From Geminicoccaceae bacterium (lineage in GTDB: Bacteria; Pseudomonadota; Alphaproteobacteria; Geminicoccales; Geminicoccaceae): a stretch of 6,976 nucleotides of DNA. The position numbers were made by a program, and so were the translations under genes. The notes under the pieces are model-generated. The model did no database searches. It worked only from the letters and a program-made list of their open reading frames with translations, and had not been told where the DNA came from. This document shows, piece by piece, positions 1 to 6,532 of this stretch. Where the stretch lies: NCBI GenBank assembly GCA_030824835.1, contig JAPJRA010000181.1:1-6976 (forward strand), written 5' to 3'. Numbering within the stretch: position 1 is the first letter of the stretch; each line of letters begins with the position of its first letter.

Positions 1-2479
1 GAAAGGTGACGCTCTGCTCGAATTGGAGATCGGCATCGACGTGGTAGATGCCCGCTCCGGTCACGAACTTTGTCGGTCCGGCCGAGGTCAAAAGCTGGCT
101 CTCGGCTTGCCGGCCTGAGGAATTGCCGCGCCCGCGCACTCCGAAGTCGAAGAGCCCTATGCCGGGGAGATCGAAACTGCCATTGGTGTTCTGGCGCTCG
201 TTCCGATTGCTGTATGCCGCGGAGACGATGGCTGTCGTCGATGGTGAGAGAGACAGCTGTCCGCCCACACGGACAAGATCCTGGTCGACACTCTGGTGTA
301 GATTTGGATCATACTGGTCCAGATCAAAATTCATTCTTCGATCGCCGAGATTGCTCTCGCGCCGGCGGTATTCCGCCTGCAGGCTGAGGTTGTCCGTGGC
401 CTGGACCTGACCGAACATGGTGTAGATCTTGTGTTGCAGATGATCGTTTTCGCGGAAACCGTCTGTGTCGTAGAAATATTGGCCGACGCTCATCGATGTC
501 CGGCCTTGAAGCGTTGTTGCCGTCGATTCCACAGCACGGGTGTCCTGGGTGCCGACCATGCCGGTGCCCGCGAACTGCCAGCCGTCCTTTTGGAACAATG
601 GGGTGAACTCGTTGAAGCCGACCCGGGCCGGCCCGGCATTGCCGATCACGTTGAGGTCGGAGAACAGCAGGCTCGGCTGGACCGGGTTGAGGCCCACCGG
701 CTGCAGTAATTGCGCCTGCAGCAGTTCGCTGACCCTGGCGACCTCGAGCCGAGGTTGACCCTGGTAAACGCCGGCGAGAAACCGATGCACCGCGGAACTC
801 GCCGGGTCGGTGACGAGGGATTGTCCGGCAGCGTTGATGCCCAGCTGTGTGAAGCCCAGATCCTGGTAGATCTGCGCGAGACTGGCACCGCGGACAGCCT
901 GGTCGCGGTCGAGGAGCAGCGAGGAGCGGTACGGCGCCCGCCCGCCGTTCAATGCCATGGATTGTTCGAGGTCGCGCAGGGCTGGGACCGGCTGATTGCT
1001 CAACTGCTGGAGAATGGCATTGTAGAACCAGGGCGTCGGGTCGGTCGGGTCCAGCTCCTTGGCGATGGCATATTGCTTGGCGGCCGACCGGTCATTGCGC
1101 TCGGTGAAGAACGCCTTGCCGAGATAGGACCGCAGCAGCGAACTGCTGGGGTCGGCCACCACCGCATTCTCGAGCTGCATGGTGCCTGCTCGCATGTCGC
1201 CCTGGCGGATAAGGGCAAGACCCAGCCCCAATAGTGCCGCCGGATCCTGGCTCTCCCGCTCCAATGCCCGTCGGAACGCCGCTTCGGCATTGCCGGCGCG
1301 GTAGGTTGCGAGGTCAGCGTAGCCGAGGACGATATCACTGAGGGACGTGTCGCCGAGACGGGCGGCCTCCTCCGCTGCCTGCCGCGCCGCGCTGGCATTG
1401 CCGCGCATCAAATAGAGCTCACTTAGCCGCGCCTGCACCAAAGGCTCCTCCGGCGCCAGCGCTGCCGCTCTTTCGGCTGCTGCAAACGCGCCGTCCAGAT
1501 CGAGGGCGAGTTGCCGCGTGTAGGAGAGTGCCAGCTGAGGGGCTGCGGCATTTGGCGCGAGGTTCGTCGCTTGGGTCGCGAGGCGCATGGCTTCGGGCGC
1601 GTCCTTGCGAGCCACGCTCATCATCGACAGCAGGCTGTTCTTCAGGCCAGCCTCGGTGCCGGAGGTCGGAACATCAGTCAGCATGGCCTCGGCCGCGGCA
1701 CTTTGTCCGGCCGCCAGGAGACGGGCGGCTGCGGTGACGCGGGGATAGGAAGCGGCCTCCGCCGCGACGAGGACGTCGGGGTAGAAGAGGGTCCACGACA
1801 GCTGACCCACCGTCACATGGCGCAGCGGGCTGTAGACGCCACCGTCGCCGGGGATGGCAGTGACATCGGGGGCGCCAGCGGCTGCTACCACGACTCGCTC
1901 ACCGGTCGTGATCTTCCCTGCCTGGAACCCATCGATTCGATGCGTCCCCGGCGTAACTGCGACCTTGCCCTCAAGCACGATCATCTCGGCGCTGGGTGTC
2001 GACGGCTCAGCGGGCGTGCCGACCCGCATATAGACTTCCGTGCCCTCGATGCCGGCGTTGACATAAGGAGTACGGATCGAAAGGGTACGCCGCACTTCAC
2101 TCAGGAAGTAAATTGCGCCCTGAAGCAGATCGACGATGCCGCTGCCGGGCTCCGGCGGCGGCTCGAACCGGCTGACCGTATTCTCGTCCAGCCGCAGCGG
2201 GGTATCGGCACCGATGAGGTAGACCGCGGCGCGGCTGTTGGGACCGACGGTGATGGCCTCGCCTGGGCAGATGATGGCGTTCGGCAGCCCGCCGGCGGGT
2301 GGCTGTCCATCCACTTTGACATCGCCGATCATCGAGACAAGATGGGCGACGGCCGGGGCCGGTTTGCCGTCGTCGCCGAGGCAGGGCTCGTCGGCACGGG
2401 ATTGAAGCGGCTTCCAAGCGAAGAGTGCGAGCGCGACCAAGGGCAGCCGCCGCACGCATCGTGCATGTCGCTCAGCCAT
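1..2479 (-). CDS. Secreted FecR-TPR-outer-membrane beta-barrel fusion protein (3' end outside window)
   Basis: An open frame runs from the ATG at 2479 to the left edge (826 codons) without a stop. Residues 1-29 form a signal peptide: basic start, hydrophobic LPLVALALF core, cleavage likely after QSRA. Residues about 45-200 match a FecR domain: VSMIGDV, a PGEAITVG step, the TPYVNAGIEGTEVYMRV segment, then a GKV/G-E-R-V tail. Residues about 240-590 are Ala/Leu-rich helical pairs typical of TPR repeats (for example the ALAPEEPLVQARLSELYLMRGN unit near 340-361, read in two parts). After a linker (QPVGLNPVQPSLLFSDLN), residues from about 622 show alternating aromatic/polar strands (FNEFTPLF, SVGQYFYDTDGFREN, NLSLQAEYRRRESN), as in an outer-membrane barrel. 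No TonB-receptor plug is visible. There is no cytoplasmic or membrane FecR part, so it is not a classical anti-sigma regulator. The start overlaps the upstream cyclase stop by 8 bases, so translation is probably coupled. The barrel's ligand or cargo is unknown. Domain calls are by eye; the FecR and TPR calls are stronger than the barrel call. Confidence 0.85.
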   Translation of the reverse strand, partial: MAERHARCVRRLPLVALALFAWKPLQSRADEPCLGDDGKPAPAVAHLVSMIGDVKVDGQPPAGGLPNAIICPGEAITVGPNSRAAVYLIGADTPLRLDENTVSRFEPPPEPGSGIVDLLQGAIYFLSEVRRTLSIRTPYVNAGIEGTEVYMRVGTPAEPSTPSAEMIVLEGKVAVTPGTHRIDGFQAGKITTGERVVVAAAGAPDVTAIPGDGGVYSPLRHVTVGQLSWTLFYPDVLVAAEAASYPRVTAAARLLAAGQSAAAEAMLTDVPTSGTEAGLKNSLLSMMSVARKDAPEAMRLATQATNLAPNAAAPQLALSYTRQLALDLDGAFAAAERAAALAPEEPLVQARLSELYLMRGNASAARQAAEEAARLGDTSLSDIVLGYADLATYRAGNAEAAFRRALERESQDPAALLGLGLALIRQGDMRAGTMQLENAVVADPSSSLLRSYLGKAFFTERNDRSAAKQYAIAKELDPTDPTPWFYNAILQQLSNQPVPALRDLEQSMALNGGRAPYRSSLLLDRDQAVRGASLAQIYQDLGFTQLGINAAGQSLVTDPASSAVHRFLAGVYQGQPRLEVARVSELLQAQLLQPVGLNPVQPSLLFSDLNVIGNAGPARVGFNEFTPLFQKDGWQFAGTGMVGTQDTRAVESTATTLQGRTSMSVGQYFYDTDGFRENDHLQHKIYTMFGQVQATDNLSLQAEYRRRESNLGDRRMNFDLDQYDPNLHQSVDQDLVRVGGQLSLSPSTTAIVSAAYSNRNERQNTNGSFDLPGIGLFDFGVRGRGNSSGRQAESQLLTSAGPTKFVTGAGIYHVDADLQFEQSVTF

Positions 2480-4607
2480 GGCCTGGCACGAGATGACGCC
2501 TCGGGTCGCTTGGGGCGGGGGCGGTTTGGGCCGAAGTGACGTCGAGGCGAAAGATCTGAACCCACTCCTCTCGTCCCTTGACGGCGTGCGACCCCGCATC
2601 GGCGAACCGGAAGCCGGGACCTGACAGGGCCTGGGTCCGCTCGCTAACCAGCACTGCCACCGCCGGACGGTCGGTGCAGACGATTTTTGCCAGCTGCTCG
2701 ATGCGCTGCGTGGTGTTCACGGTATCGCCGACGATGCCATAGTTGCTGCGACCCGGTGCACCGACATTGCCGGCCGTGACCGGCCCGGTATTGATGCCGA
2801 TGCGCAGTTGTATCGGCGGTTGGCCTTGCGAGTGCCGGTTGGCATTTTCTGTCTCGATGGCGGCCGCGATGGCAAGAGCGGTGCGACAGGCGCGCGCAGC
2901 GTGGTCGGGCTGTGGGTCCGGTGCTCCCCAGAACGACATCATGCTGTCGCCGATGAATTGCGCCACCGTTCCGCCTTCAGCCTCGACGCAGCCGGTGAGC
3001 ATGGTGAAGTGCCGATTCACGAAGGCCGTCACCGTTTCCGGTGCGTTGCGCTCGGCCAGCGTCGTGAAGCCCACGATGTCCGTCAGCATGATCGTCACTT
3101 CGCGCCGCTGCGCGGCGCCTGAGCCGAGATCGCCGCCGCGCAGCAATTTCCGGCTGACCTGGTGTGGGGCATAGACGCCCAGCCATCTTGCCGCACCCAG
3201 ATAGCGCATCACCTGGCTCAGCACGACTGCCACCGGCACCAAGCCCAGCAAGGGGATGACCCATGGCAGCCAGAAGTTCCAGACCAGGAATGCGGTGACG
3301 ACGGCAGTGCCGTAAGCGGCGGCGAGTGCGGCCGTTGCTGCGAGACCGCGCCAGACCGTGCCGATGCAGCTGCCCACCGTCAACCCGATGCCGATCAGGA
3401 CGACGAGGCCGATCCTCGCCCCTTCCGGCAACGCCCGCAGGGCCTCACCATGCAGCAGGTTGCCAAAGGCAGTGGCCGCGATCTCGACGCCGGCCAGGTC
3501 GACGCCATTGGCGCTGCGAAAGGCCGTGGGGAAGCTGTCGTCGGCTTCGGTGATGCCGAGTTCCTGGTAGCCCACGAACACGACGCGGCCGCGAAGATCG
3601 GGAAGGCTCCGCAGCGTCGGCGCCGACGTCGGATCAGGAATCAACAGGTCAGCCACCGATATTGATGGGATCGAACCCGGTGGACCGTAGAAATTGAGGT
3701 AGTAGCTGTTGGGGCCCTGATAGATTCGCTGCAGGGCGGCAAGACGCCGTGCAGCGACGGTACCGAGGCTCGCGATCTCGGCGCCGTTGATTCCACCGTC
3801 CCCGGCGGCGGTCTGGGCTCTAAACCATCCGGTCTGGTGTTTCAACAGCTCCGAGGGGGCGCTGCCGTGGGGCAGCGGCTCGTCCGTGGCCTCGGCCAGC
3901 CGCACGAGTGCTGGTAGGCTCAGGACTTCCAGCGCTCGCGTCGGCAGTTGCGTCGGCGTCGGCAGAGCGGGATTGACAGCCCAGAACTGGTGCACCTGCT
4001 CGGAGCCGCGTGGCAGCAGGAAAGGCGCCGTGGCGGCGGCGGCAGCAGCCAGTGCCGCATCAGGCCCCTCGAGGAGATCCGCCTGCAACTGTCCCCCGGT
4101 GGCCGCTCGTCCGGCGCTCGCCGGTAGCCACACGCGGATGGCCTGCTCGAGCAACACCACACCCCCATGGGCATGGATGGCCGCAGCCAGCGCCGGCGTC
4201 GCCGCTTGCCGCGACGGGTCATGGCGGAAGGCGATGTCAAAAGCGATCACGGCGGCACCCCGCCGGTGGAGCTCCTCGATCAGACACGTCTGAACGGAGC
4301 GTGGCAGCCGGTCCATGGCGACGGCATCGCCAAGCCGCTCCAGGTCGTAGTGCCGGGCAGCACAACCTGCCATCGGCTCCGGCCAAGTCTTGGGGTTGGC
4401 AGGCAGGCTGCGCAAGCGCGAGAGGGTATCTCGGTCGTAGCGCACGACGACGGCTTCGTCGGGAGGTGGACGCGCGCCGCGCAGACGAAACAGCCCGAGC
4501 AGGCCGACGTCTTCCTCGAAGCCGAAGCCGGTCTGGTCGCAGGATGCCAGCCCACCGAGCGCACCTACGATGGCAGCCAGCACGAGTACGCGCGAGCCCA
4601 GACGCAA
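2472..4607 (-). CDS. CHASE2-domain adenylate/guanylate cyclase (class III), inner membrane
   Basis: This is a membrane receptor cyclase making cAMP or cGMP from ATP or GTP. Numbering is from the TTG at 4607 (711 aa); an in-frame ATG at 4691 would add 28 residues. An N-terminal hydrophobic segment (about 5-22) is followed by a periplasmic CHASE2 domain (about 28-390; FRLRG, VIAFDIAF, LNFYGPPGSI, RGRVVFVGYQ and a GVEIAATAFGNLL close). Three transmembrane helices follow (about 399-420, 423-442, 445-465). The cyclase domain (about 503-690) has both metal aspartates, D510 (LTDIVGFT) and D554 (FIGDSMMSFWG), and the transition-state pair N631/R635 (VNTTQR), so it should be active. The residues that usually read the base are Q550, where Lys is common, and G624, where Asp or Thr is common, so the substrate cannot be read from the sequence. 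The TTG is favoured by GGGGAAG 8 bases upstream, by the AT-rich DNA with ATA and CTA codons between the two starts, and by the compact signal-like N-terminus. The stop overlaps the next gene's start. Confidence 0.9.
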   Translation of the reverse strand: MRLGSRVLVLAAIVGALGGLASCDQTGFGFEEDVGLLGLFRLRGARPPPDEAVVVRYDRDTLSRLRSLPANPKTWPEPMAGCAARHYDLERLGDAVAMDRLPRSVQTCLIEELHRRGAAVIAFDIAFRHDPSRQAATPALAAAIHAHGGVVLLEQAIRVWLPASAGRAATGGQLQADLLEGPDAALAAAAAATAPFLLPRGSEQVHQFWAVNPALPTPTQLPTRALEVLSLPALVRLAEATDEPLPHGSAPSELLKHQTGWFRAQTAAGDGGINGAEIASLGTVAARRLAALQRIYQGPNSYYLNFYGPPGSIPSISVADLLIPDPTSAPTLRSLPDLRGRVVFVGYQELGITEADDSFPTAFRSANGVDLAGVEIAATAFGNLLHGEALRALPEGARIGLVVLIGIGLTVGSCIGTVWRGLAATAALAAAYGTAVVTAFLVWNFWLPWVIPLLGLVPVAVVLSQVMRYLGAARWLGVYAPHQVSRKLLRGGDLGSGAAQRREVTIMLTDIVGFTTLAERNAPETVTAFVNRHFTMLTGCVEAEGGTVAQFIGDSMMSFWGAPDPQPDHAARACRTALAIAAAIETENANRHSQGQPPIQLRIGINTGPVTAGNVGAPGRSNYGIVGDTVNTTQRIEQLAKIVCTDRPAVAVLVSERTQALSGPGFRFADAGSHAVKGREEWVQIFRLDVTSAQTAPAPSDPRRHLVPGHG

Positions 4608-4615
4608 CGGCGTTG

Positions 4616-4622
4616 CTTCCCC
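4616..4622 (-). promoter_or_regulatory. Shine-Dalgarno-like site deciding a TTG start for the cyclase
   Basis: On the minus strand GGGGAAG lies 8 bases before a TTG (4607-4605) in frame with the cyclase. The upstream ATG at 4691 has no recognisable ribosome binding site. The same heptamer precedes the aldo/keto reductase start, which supports it as a real site in this genome. Start choice is inference. Confidence 0.45.
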
Positions 4623-4656
4623 AACCTTACCAGTGGCGAGACGGTAGCAGTCTAGC

Positions 4657-4684
4657 GTTATAGGATAAATGTGGCTCGCGGCAA
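4657..4684 (-). promoter_or_regulatory. Possible sigma70-type promoter for the cyclase/FecR pair
   Basis: On the minus strand TTGCCG (4684-4679) and TATAAC (4662-4657) are separated by 16 bases, 4/6 and 5/6 matches to the -35 and -10 consensus. The initiation site would be near 4650, upstream of the TTG start at 4607 but downstream of the ATG at 4691. If real, this promoter gives the cyclase pair its own transcription apart from the reductase/tetR genes. Two short palindromes, GCAAATTGC (4681-4689) and TGCATGCA (4687-4694), touch the -35 side and could bind a regulator. Seen by eye only; consensus promoters are often weak predictors in GC-rich genomes. Confidence 0.35.
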
Positions 4685-4709
4685 ATTGCATGCAGGCCGC
4701 AGGGACCAG

Positions 4710-5303
4710 CTATGGATCCGCGCCAGTACGCAATCCCGCCAGCAGCAGCGCCACGACACGTCCAGCCTCCAATTCGACGCTGCGCCCCGCATGCTCGCGA
4801 ACATGCTGAGGGTGATGGAAGCGGAGCGTGGCGTCGAAGACGGCTTCCGCCGTGGCTTCAGCGTCCGCAGCCGCGAACTCGCCGCTGGTCATCCCGTCCC
4901 GCAAAATACGGGTCAACTGCGCGTGAAGAGTGGCCACATGCTCGGTGACGACGTCGCGGGCCTGCTCCGCCACCGTGTGATAGGTGGCGAACAGCTCCGG
5001 GTCGTCGTGGATCTTGCGTCGCTTCGCCTCGGCCAGCGCCAGGACCCAGGCCCGCAGCCGGCCGGCGGCAGGACCCGGCCCGGCAGCAATGGGCGCCAGC
5101 GGTGTGGAGATGGAATGAAGCCACCGCTCCGCGACTGCGTCCCGCAGCGCGGCTTTGCTCGCGAAGTGCCGGTAGACATTGGCATGGCTCATGCCCAGTG
5201 CCCGTGCCACATCGGCTACCGTGGTCTTGGCCGGGCCGTGCCGGCGCAGGAGCTCGGCGGCCGCTAGAAGGATTCGCTCACGGGTGGGGTTGGTTGTCTC
5301 CAT
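4710..5303 (-). CDS. TetR/AcrR-family transcriptional repressor
   Basis: A 197-residue DNA-binding repressor of usual TetR length. The N-terminal helix-turn-helix is clear: TRERILLAAAELL (7-19), then TTVADVARALGMSHANVYRHF (27-47; recognition helix about 38-46) and the following K50 typical of the family. The remaining helices (about 60-197) form the ligand-binding and dimer domain, with KRRKIHDDPELFATYH and FDATLRFHHPQHV segments; the ligand is not recognisable. The ATG at 5303 is chosen because it starts just before the HTH and 7 bases after the reductase stop. An upstream in-frame ATG (5378) would add 25 low-quality residues overlapping the reductase. No strong ribosome site is visible, so translation is probably coupled to the reductase. 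It ends 102 bases before the cyclase TTG start. It probably represses its own operon through the palindrome at 6361-6385. Confidence 0.9.
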   Translation of the reverse strand: METTNPTRERILLAAAELLRRHGPAKTTVADVARALGMSHANVYRHFASKAALRDAVAERWLHSISTPLAPIAAGPGPAAGRLRAWVLALAEAKRRKIHDDPELFATYHTVAEQARDVVTEHVATLHAQLTRILRDGMTSGEFAAADAEATAEAVFDATLRFHHPQHVREHAGRSVELEAGRVVALLLAGLRTGADP

Positions 5304-5310
5304 CCGCCCG

Positions 5311-6315
5311 TCATGCGCCGCGGTGCCCCTCGCTGTCGAGCATCCGCATGCCGTGCGCGTCATATCGCTCCCCGGCAACGGCGGACGCGGGCAAGATGGT
5401 CTTGAGCCGATCGATGACGGCGGTATCCAGCCTTATGGTCAAGGCGTGGAGTGCCTCCGCCAGCTGCTCCGGCCGGCGTGCGCCGATCAGGGGCACGATG
5501 TCGGTGCCACGCTGCAGGGCCCAGGCCACGGCCAGCTGCGCCGGCGTTATATTCAGCTCCCGCGCCAGGTCGGTCAGCGCCTGGACGAGGGTCAGGTTCC
5601 GCTGCAGGTTCTGGCCCTGGAAGCGCGGCGCACGGGTGCGGAAGTCGTCCGCGCTGAACCGCGTCCCGGCGTTGACACGTCCGCTCAGCAAGCCGCGCGA
5701 CAGGACGCCGTAAGCCGTAATCCCGACCCCGAGCGCACGGCATTCCGGCCGGATCTCGATCTCGATACCGCGTGTCATGAGTGAATACTCGATCTGCAGG
5801 TCCACCACCGGCTGGATCGCGTGCGCACGGCGGATCGTCGCCACCCCGGCCTCGGACAGGCCCAGATGGCGCACATACCCCGCCCGGATGAGGTCGGCGA
5901 TGGCGCCCACGGTCTCCTCGATCGGCACCGTGGGATCGAGCCGAGCCGGCCGGTAGATGTCGACGTAATCGGTGCCGAGCCGTCGCAACGTGTAGGTCAA
6001 GAAGCTCTTCACGGAAGCAGGCCGAGCATCGAAGCCGACTATCGCCCCGCCCGGTTCCCGCAAGGCGCCAAACTTGACGGAGAGCACCGCTTGCTCGCGC
6101 CGGCCACGAATCGCTTTGGCGATCAACTCTTCATTGTGTCCGCTGCCGTAGAAATCACCCGTGTCGAGCAGGTCGACCCCAGCCTCGAGTGCCGCCTGAA
6201 TGGTGGCCACACTCTGGCCCTCGTCCGCCGGCCCGTAGGCCCACGACATGCCCATGCAGCCCAAGCCGAGGGCGCCGACCTCCGGCCCGCTGCTGCCCAA
6301 CCGTCTCCGTTCCAT
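5311..6315 (-). CDS. Aldo/keto reductase family oxidoreductase
   Basis: A 334-residue cytosolic TIM-barrel NAD(P)H-dependent oxidoreductase, full length for the family. It opens with MERRRLGSSGPEVGALGLGC, the usual first beta strands, then GMSWAYG. Catalytic-site residues visible are D51 and Y56 (LLDTGDFYG) and K81 (SVKFGA). The usual catalytic His position, in the segment aligned with YxxHRxDP, reads YRPARLDP with Ala124, so the tetrad is incomplete. I recall YRPARLDP from a sizeable AKR subgroup, so this is probably a subfamily trait and not damage. The cofactor-binding end is present (GVLSRGLLSGR, QLAVAWALQRG, VPLIGARRPEQLAEAL). Start at 6315 is supported by AGGGGAAG 5 bases upstream; an in-frame ATG at 6381 lies inside the palindromic operator and is unlikely. 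The gene is co-directional with and 7 bases from the tetR gene. Substrate unknown; aldehydes, ketones or quinones are typical for the family. Confidence 0.92.
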   Translation of the reverse strand: MERRRLGSSGPEVGALGLGCMGMSWAYGPADEGQSVATIQAALEAGVDLLDTGDFYGSGHNEELIAKAIRGRREQAVLSVKFGALREPGGAIVGFDARPASVKSFLTYTLRRLGTDYVDIYRPARLDPTVPIEETVGAIADLIRAGYVRHLGLSEAGVATIRRAHAIQPVVDLQIEYSLMTRGIEIEIRPECRALGVGITAYGVLSRGLLSGRVNAGTRFSADDFRTRAPRFQGQNLQRNLTLVQALTDLARELNITPAQLAVAWALQRGTDIVPLIGARRPEQLAEALHALTIRLDTAVIDRLKTILPASAVAGERYDAHGMRMLDSEGHRGA

Positions 6316-6320
6316 CGGCA

Positions 6321-6328
6321 CTTCCCCT
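6321..6328 (-). promoter_or_regulatory. Ribosome binding site of the aldo/keto reductase
   Basis: AGGGGAAG on the minus strand ends 5 bases before the ATG at 6315. It decides the start in favour of the shorter 334-residue protein, whose first residues match the family N-terminus. Confidence 0.7.
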
Positions 6329-6360
6329 GCTGTGGCGATGGCAGCTTGCAGGATGCGATG

Positions 6361-6385
6361 ACGAAAGACAATAAATGTCATTCGT
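6361..6385. promoter_or_regulatory. 25-bp palindrome, likely operator of the adjacent TetR repressor
   Basis: A dyad centred on base 6373: 10 of 12 base pairs are symmetric, with outer arms ACGAA/TTCGT and inner arms GACA/TGTC. The only mismatches are pairs 6366/6380 and 6371/6375. Size and position suit a TetR-family dimer site: it covers the probable -10 and spacer of the reductase/tetR promoter, 46 bases before the reductase start codon. Family repressors usually bind such sites in their own operon promoter. Binding is inferred. Confidence 0.7.
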
Positions 6386-6394
6386 TAGGTGCAA
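6368..6394 (-). promoter_or_regulatory. Possible promoter of the reductase-tetR operon
   Basis: On the minus strand TTGCAC (6394-6389) and TATTGT (6373-6368) are 15 bases apart, a short but usable spacing. The -10 and the whole spacer apart from its outermost bases fall inside the palindrome, so a repressor bound there would block polymerase. The hexamers are imperfect, so the exact boxes are uncertain. Confidence 0.4.
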
Positions 6395-6410
6395 TGGCCG
6401 ATTGGACTTC

Positions 6411-6423
6411 CGCGATGATCGCG
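6411..6423. repeat. 13-bp perfect dyad CGCGAT-G-ATCGCG
   Basis: Six-base arms are perfectly inverted around a single G at 6417. It lies 25 bases right of the large palindrome, upstream of the reductase -35 and in the spacer shared with the plus-strand gene. It could be a second regulator site; a chance palindrome in GC-rich DNA is also possible. Confidence 0.4.
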
Positions 6424-6478
6424 CATGCCGGCTATGCAAGAGGTGTGATTGCTATCTTGTACCGATCAAGGACAGTTC

Positions 6479-6493
6479 TGCTGCGTTGCAGCA
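6479..6493 (+). repeat. Short stem-loop, 6-bp stem
   Basis: TGCTGC (6479-6484) and GCAGCA (6488-6493) are perfect inverted arms with a three-base GTT loop. No T-run follows on either strand, so it is not an obvious terminator. Significance unknown. Confidence 0.35.
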
Positions 6494-6532
6494 CCCCTCC
6501 AATTCGGACCTGCGGGGGTCTGCGCCCTCGTT

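Noticed and set aside
710..1234. Plus-strand open frame of 174 codons over the TPR region
   Set aside because: Shadow of the minus-strand gene; no ribosome site and no recognisable domain.
1511..2539. Long plus-strand open frame (342 codons) across the FecR gene
   Set aside because: It is antisense to a clearly recognisable signal-peptide/FecR/TPR protein, has no family-like sequence and is explained by the scarcity of stop codons in GC-rich DNA.
3162..3665. Plus-strand open frame opposite the CHASE2/transmembrane region
   Set aside because: Composition is that of an antisense frame (rich in Arg, Gln, Asp and His with no motif), while the minus strand encodes conserved cyclase features.
4026..4056. 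GGC/GCA simple-sequence tract as a possible phase-variable repeat
   Set aside because: It is irregular and encodes an alanine stretch in the CHASE2 domain; triplet changes would not shift the frame.
4671..5267. Plus-strand open frame of 198 codons opposite the tetR gene
   Set aside because: The minus strand carries an unmistakable TetR helix-turn-helix; the plus frame shows no domain.
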